Origin: Micropruina sp.
Lineage (GTDB): Bacteria > Actinomycetota > Actinomycetes > Propionibacteriales > Propionibacteriaceae
NCBI GenBank assembly: GCA_016716635.1
Contig: JADJVZ010000011.1
Span: 372,001 to 436,000, forward strand
Reading direction: 5' to 3'
DNA: 64,000 bases
Under the pieces are notes generated by a model. The model made no database searches. It was given only the letters and a program-made list of their open reading frames with translations, and was not told where the DNA came from. The first letter of the stretch is position 1; each line of letters begins with the position of its first letter. This document shows, piece after piece, positions 60,242 through 64,000 of the stretch. The position numbers and the translations under genes were made by a program.

Positions 60242-61015
60242 ATGGGAATCCTCGAAGGCAAGAACATCCTGGTCGCTGGCGTGACCATGAACACCTCCAT
60301 CGGCTACCGGGTAGCGGAGTTGGCGCAAGAAGAGGGCGCGACCGTCGTCGTGTCCAACTTTGGGCGCGCCATGAGCCTCACCAGCCGCATCTTGAAGCGC
60401 CTGGATCCTCAGCCGGCGCTGCTCGAACTGGACGTCACCAACGACGAGCACCTCGCTGGGCTTGCCGACGCCCTGCGCGCGGTCGGCATCGACCGCCTGG
60501 ATGGTGTCGTGCATTCAATCGCCTACGCCAACCCTGAAACTGCCCTCGGCGGCAAGTTCCTCACGACCCCGTTCGCGGACGTGAGCACCGCCATCCAGGT
60601 GTCGGCCTACTCGCTGGTGAGCCTCACCATGGCGTGCAAGCCACTGCTGGCGAACCCCTCCTCCGTGGTCGGCTTGTCCTTCGATGCCCGCATCTCGTGG
60701 CCCACCTACGACTGGATGGGTGTGTCGAAGTCGGCGTTGGAGTCCACGTCCCGCTATCTGGCCCGTTTCCTAGGGCCGGAAGGCATCCGCTGCAACATCG
60801 TGGCCGCCGGTCCGATCGAGACCATCGCGAAGAAGGCCATCCCGGGCGCCGACAGCTTCAACGACATCTGGGCCGGCCGCGCCCCCCTCGGGTGGGACCC
60901 CAAGGACAACACTGCGGCGGCCAAGGCCGTCGTGGCCCTCCTGAGCGACTGGTTCCCCATGACCTCTGGCGAGATGATCCACGTCGACGGCGGGTTGCAT
61001 TCGACCGGAGCGTGA
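60242..61015 (+). CDS. fabI: Enoyl-[ACP] reductase (NADH), InhA-type FabI
   Basis: 257 residues. The cofactor loop reads GVTMNTSIGYRVAELAQ; the catalytic Tyr-x6-Lys is in YDWMGVSKSAL; AAGPIETIAKKAIPG is the substrate-loop start, and HVDGGLHSTGA the end. It reduces enoyl-ACP, the last elongation step. It resembles mycobacterial InhA (MGILEGKxILVxGV) more than E. coli FabI. Isoniazid-type or triclosan sensitivity cannot be predicted. Confidence 0.94.
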   Translation: MGILEGKNILVAGVTMNTSIGYRVAELAQEEGATVVVSNFGRAMSLTSRILKRLDPQPALLELDVTNDEHLAGLADALRAVGIDRLDGVVHSIAYANPETALGGKFLTTPFADVSTAIQVSAYSLVSLTMACKPLLANPSSVVGLSFDARISWPTYDWMGVSKSALESTSRYLARFLGPEGIRCNIVAAGPIETIAKKAIPGADSFNDIWAGRAPLGWDPKDNTAAAKAVVALLSDWFPMTSGEMIHVDGGLHSTGA

Positions 61016-61063
61016 GCGTGAGCCGGGCGCATTTCCTGCTGTGAACCCGGTAAGTTGACGCCT

Positions 61064-61888
61064 ATGACGGTTGTGGTTGAACTCTCGGGAGTCACGATCG
61101 TCCGGGGGACTTCGACGTTGCTCGACGACATCACCTGGTCGGTCCACGAGGACGAACGCTGGGTCATTCTGGGCCCGAACGGCGCTGGCAAGACGACACT
61201 GCTCCAAATCGTGGCCGCGCAGATGCACCCGTCGCGGGGCACTGCCACGCTCCTGGACGAACAATTGGGTCGCGTTGACGTGTTTGAGTTGCGGCCGCGC
61301 ATTGGGGTGACCTCCGCCGCCTTGGCGGACCGCATCCCTAAGGCCGAATCAGTCGAGAACGTCGTCATCTCGGCCGCCTACGGCGTCGTCGGACGCTGGC
61401 GCGAAACCTACGACGAGGACGACTATGACCGCGCCGACCAGCTCATGCGCCAACTTCAGGTGCACCATTTGGCGCGCCGCACGTTCGGCACCCTGTCGGA
61501 AGGGGAACGCAAGCGGGTTCAAATCGCGCGGGCTCTCATGACCGACCCGGAGTTGCTGCTGCTGGATGAACCCGCCGCGGGCCTCGACCTGACCGGCCGT
61601 GAGAACCTCGTAGGCACCCTCAGCGATATCTGCACCGACCCTTATGCCCCCACCACCATCATCGTGACCCACCACGTCGAGGAGATCCCAGAAGGGGTCA
61701 CCCACGCGCTGCTGCTGCGATCCGGCAAGATCCAAGCGGCCGGCCCGATCGAGGACGTGCTGAATGGGGTGAACCTCAGCGTCACCTTCGACCTACCGTT
61801 GAGCGTCGCCGAGGTCGATGGTCGCTGGAGCGCTCGCGCTTTCCGGCGCACCCCTCGCCGCTTCGCGACGACCGAGGTGACGCCCTAA
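61064..61888 (+). CDS. ABC ATPase of the YlmA/ModF-like type
   Basis: 274 residues with one ATP-binding module: Walker A LGPNGAGKTTLLQIVAAQ, signature TLSEGERKRVQIARAL (LSEGE rather than LSGGE), Walker B LLLLDEPAAGLDLTGREN and VTHHVEEIPEG. No permease is adjacent. The SEGE signature and short N-terminus match cytosolic ATPases of unknown role. TAAGTT (61051-61056) ends 7 nt before the ATG (leaderless). The last 4 bases overlap the convergent symporter gene. Confidence 0.85.
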   Translation: MTVVVELSGVTIVRGTSTLLDDITWSVHEDERWVILGPNGAGKTTLLQIVAAQMHPSRGTATLLDEQLGRVDVFELRPRIGVTSAALADRIPKAESVENVVISAAYGVVGRWRETYDEDDYDRADQLMRQLQVHHLARRTFGTLSEGERKRVQIARALMTDPELLLLDEPAAGLDLTGRENLVGTLSDICTDPYAPTTIIVTHHVEEIPEGVTHALLLRSGKIQAAGPIEDVLNGVNLSVTFDLPLSVAEVDGRWSARAFRRTPRRFATTEVTP

Positions 61889-62868
61889 GCGGGCACGGTG
61901 GTCTGCGCCGCAGGTGCCTCCCGGGCATAACGGGAAGCGAGCGCGGAGCACGCCATCAACTGCGCCTGATGGAACAGGATCAGCGGCAAGACGATGAGTC
62001 CGACCCCTTGCCCGGCGAACAAGACCAACGCCATGGGTAACCCCGAGGCCAGCGACTTCTTCGTTCCGCAGAACTGGATGGCGATGACGTCCTCGCGGTT
62101 GAACCCAAGCCGGACGGCGACGGTCCACGTGAGCCACAACATGAGGGTGAGCATCACCAACAGGACGCCGATGAGGGCGGCCATGCCAACGGCGGAGACC
62201 TGCGTCCAAATGCCCTCGCGCATGCCTTCGGAGAACGCCGAGTACACCGCCAGGACGATGGAGCCGCGGTCCACCAGCTTGAGGGGCCGAGAGTGGGAGG
62301 CCACCCATGCACCGATCCACGGGCGAAGCACTTGGCCGAGGGCGAAGGGAACCAAGAGCTGGCCCACGATGTCGAGAACCGAACGGGCGTCCAGGCTGAC
62401 TCCGGAGGTCGTCATCAGCGCGGCGCAGAGCAGGGGAGTGAGCACGACGCCGAGCAAGTTCGAGGCCGAGGCGCTCACGATGGCCCCGGCCACGTTGCCG
62501 CGCGCGATCGAGGTGAACGCGATCGAGGATTGGACGGTGGAGGGTAGCAAGGTCAGGTAGAGGACGCCCGCGTAGAGCGCCGGGCTCATCAGCGTCGGCA
62601 CGGTGACGCGCAATGCAAGGCCGAGTAGCGGAAACACGACGAACGTGAAGCTGAGGATCGTGGCGTGCAGGCGCCAATGCCTCAGCCCGTCGAGGGCCTG
62701 CCGGGTAGACAGGCGGGCGCCGTAGAGGAAGAACAGGGCCGCGATGGCGAGCTTGGTGGCCCAGGCCACGATCGGGATCCACGCCCCAGTTGCCGGCAGC
62801 ACGGAAGCCAACAATGCCGAGGCGATGATCGCCATCAGGAACAGGTCGAATCGACGCAGCCATTGCAC
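61885..62868 (-). CDS. Bile acid:sodium symporter-family (SBF-like) protein
   Basis: 327 residues, about ten helices in two inverted halves. Typical segments are FLYGARLSTRQALDGLRHWRLH, LPSTVQSSIAFTSIARGN (sodium-site unwinding) and the FCGTKKSLASGLPMA motif near the end. Bacterial members move small organic anions; bile acids are not implied. GTG start with TAGGCT ending 7 nt upstream. Confidence 0.88.
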   Translation of the reverse strand: MQWLRRFDLFLMAIIASALLASVLPATGAWIPIVAWATKLAIAALFFLYGARLSTRQALDGLRHWRLHATILSFTFVVFPLLGLALRVTVPTLMSPALYAGVLYLTLLPSTVQSSIAFTSIARGNVAGAIVSASASNLLGVVLTPLLCAALMTTSGVSLDARSVLDIVGQLLVPFALGQVLRPWIGAWVASHSRPLKLVDRGSIVLAVYSAFSEGMREGIWTQVSAVGMAALIGVLLVMLTLMLWLTWTVAVRLGFNREDVIAIQFCGTKKSLASGLPMALVLFAGQGVGLIVLPLILFHQAQLMACSALASRYAREAPAAQTTVPA

Positions 62869-62875
62869 GTCGCCC

Positions 62876-62896
62876 AGCCTAGAGCGCCGCTACCCT
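62876..62896. promoter_or_regulatory. Back-to-back -10 elements of symporter and SpoU genes
   Basis: TAGGCT on the minus strand (62876-62881) ends 7 nt from the symporter GTG; TACCCT on the plus strand (62891-62896) ends 6 nt from the SpoU ATG. The start codons are only 34 bases apart, so the two polymerase footprints overlap and should exclude each other. Confidence 0.5.
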
Positions 62897-62902
62897 GACG
62901 GG

Positions 62903-63703
62903 ATGCCCGTACTGATTCACGTGTCCGATCCTGCGGATCCGCGACTGGACGATTACGTCCGGCTCCGGGAAACGAAGCTCCGCGCAGCGCTTGAGGCGGA
63001 GCGACGGCTGTTCATCGCTGAGGGTGAGCTGGTGATCCGCAGAGCGCTCGCGGCCGGCTACCGGCCCCGTTCGCTGATCTTGGCCGAACGGTGGCTGACG
63101 GGGCTGATGCCGGTGCTAGCCGATTATCCAGATGTCCCCGTTTACGTGGTCACCGAAGTTCTCGCCGAGGCGGTGACCGGGTTCCATGTGCACCGCGGGG
63201 CACTGGCGGCGATGATCCGGGAGGAGCGCTGGACGGTTGCCGACCTGCTCGGAAAGCGGCGGCTTGTGGTGCTGGAGGACATCGTCGATCACGCGAACGT
63301 CGGAGCGATGATCCGGAATGCGGCCGGGCTGGGCTGGGACGGTGTGCTGTTGGCGCCCCGCTCCGCTGATCCGCTGTATCGCCGTGCGATCAAGGTCAGC
63401 ATGGGGACGGTCTTCGCGCTGCCCTGGGCCCGGCTGACGTCCTGGCGGGACGCGATTCCGACGCTCCAAGCGGCGGGTTTCACAGTGGCCGCGTTGGCGC
63501 TGAGCGACGATGCCGTGGCGTTGGACGACCTGGCCGCTGATCCACCCGAGCGATTGGCCATTCTGTTGGGGACCGAGGGAGACGGACTCTCCTCCACCTG
63601 GGTCTCGCAGGCGGACGTGGTCGTCCGGATCCCCATGTCCGCGGGCGTGGATTCCCTCAACGTGGCGGGGGCGGGCGCCGTCGCCTGTTGGGCGCTGCGC
63701 TGA
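62903..63703 (+). CDS. TrmH/SpoU-family RNA 2'-O-methyltransferase
   Basis: 266 residues: an N-terminal L30e-like substrate-binding part (RRLFIAEGELVIRRAL) and a C-terminal SPOUT knot with motif 1 LEDIVDHANVGAMIRNAA, motif 2 ILLGTEGDGLSS and motif 3 IPMSAGVDSLNVAGAGAV. It methylates a ribose in rRNA or tRNA; the target cannot be fixed from sequence. ATG at 62903 is leaderless by the upstream TACCCT. Confidence 0.9.
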   Translation: MPVLIHVSDPADPRLDDYVRLRETKLRAALEAERRLFIAEGELVIRRALAAGYRPRSLILAERWLTGLMPVLADYPDVPVYVVTEVLAEAVTGFHVHRGALAAMIREERWTVADLLGKRRLVVLEDIVDHANVGAMIRNAAGLGWDGVLLAPRSADPLYRRAIKVSMGTVFALPWARLTSWRDAIPTLQAAGFTVAALALSDDAVALDDLAADPPERLAILLGTEGDGLSSTWVSQADVVVRIPMSAGVDSLNVAGAGAVACWALR

Positions 63704-63722
63704 GGCCCGACCAGCAAGTGAC

Positions 63723-64000
63723 CTACTGGTCGATCGCCGAGCGCTTCTTCGGAGTGACGGGCCAATCGTCGGGGTAGAGGTGGGCGAGCTCCTCGTGGTG
63801 CTCGTACAACTTTTTGCGGGAGCGGGCCGAGAGCCGGTCGCCGAAGACCGTGCCGCCGAGGTGGTCGGTTTCGTGCTGAAGGCAGCGGGCGAGAAGCCCC
63901 GTGCCGTCGATCTCGACGGGTTCACCGAAGGCGTCCAGGCCCGCGCAGTGGGCGATGTCCGGACGCGCCAACGGGGCGTAGCCCCCGGGAAGTGAAAGGC
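63723..64000 (-). CDS. def: Peptide deformylase, C-terminal part (truncated by window)
   Basis: The last 91 complete codons of a peptide deformylase on the minus strand. The edge reads LSLPGGYAPLARPD, the end of the EGCLS motif; the metal-binding helix CLQHETDHLGG (HExxH) is complete, then a Lys-rich C-terminus. It removes the formyl group from nascent proteins. The N-terminal half lies outside the window. Confidence 0.93.
   Translation of the reverse strand, partial: LSLPGGYAPLARPDIAHCAGLDAFGEPVEIDGTGLLARCLQHETDHLGGTVFGDRLSARSRKKLYEHHEELAHLYPDDWPVTPKKRSAIDQ

Overview
The window is a stretch of high-GC actinobacterial chromosome. Lineage markers are the RNA polymerase-binding protein RbpA, the WhiA/YvcK-like/RapZ trio behind uvrA-uvrC, a mycothiol-type DinB/maleylpyruvate-isomerase-like protein, OpcA beside zwf, SufR-led sufBDCSU, a DUF3099 protein and an InhA-type FabI. 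The gene repertoire, the BglG/LicT-controlled PTS and the mosaic repeats fit Propionibacteriaceae, but that family assignment is an inference. Nearly everything is housekeeping. No tRNA, rRNA, CRISPR, prophage or transposase was seen.

Layout. 1-6.6 kb: 3' part of polA, a tRNA-editing YbaK protein, a stand-alone maltokinase-cap protein, rpsA with its terminator, cutC and coaE. 6.7-11.6 kb: pabB-pabC, then the oppositely oriented operon of a beta-glucoside-type PTS permease and its LicT antiterminator, with promoter, RNA antiterminator (RAT) and terminator all readable in the leader. 11.6-14.8 kb: uvrB and terC. 14.8-16.5 kb: a gene-free island of mosaic inverted repeats. 16.6-19.1 kb: small conserved genes, an MBL-fold hydrolase and a truncated second MBL copy. 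19.2-26.9 kb: uvrA, uvrC, rapZ, yvcK-like, whiA. 27-30.9 kb: gap-pgk-tpiA, secG, rbpA. 30.9-35.2 kb (minus): tal-zwf-opcA-pgl, the pentose phosphate branch. 35.3-38.6 kb: ctaB facing ctaA and an ABC exporter. 38.7-41.3 kb: a membrane pyrophosphatase. 41.5-48.1 kb: the complete SUF iron-sulfur cluster operon (sufR-B-D-Rieske-C-S-U-T). 48.1-54 kb: a Met/His-rich DUF5134 protein, a secreted GH25 lysozyme, a frameshifted TauE/SafE gene and an ABC-F ATPase. 54-56.7 kb: two paralogous lipoproteins separated by a duplication scar and poly-G tracts, then a NYN-domain protein. 56.7-64 kb: rlmA, an SDR, SURF1, DUF3099, fabG-fabI, an ABC ATPase, a bile-acid-symporter homologue, a SpoU methyltransferase and the end of def.

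Three things stand out. First, many transcription units have a TANNNT hexamer ending 6-7 nt before the start codon and no Shine-Dalgarno, which predicts widespread leaderless mRNAs; in sufR a perfect inverted repeat lies across this -10 and the start codon. Second, the 53.8-56.5 kb segment reads as the relic of a tandem duplication: a fragment of the NYN gene is joined to a fragment of the ABC-F gene between two paralogous lipoprotein genes, exactly the junction a duplication would leave. Third, the 14.8-16.5 kb island holds several copies of one repeat family plus a short motif in five copies. I found no clear new defence, metabolic or mobile system; these are the best leads.
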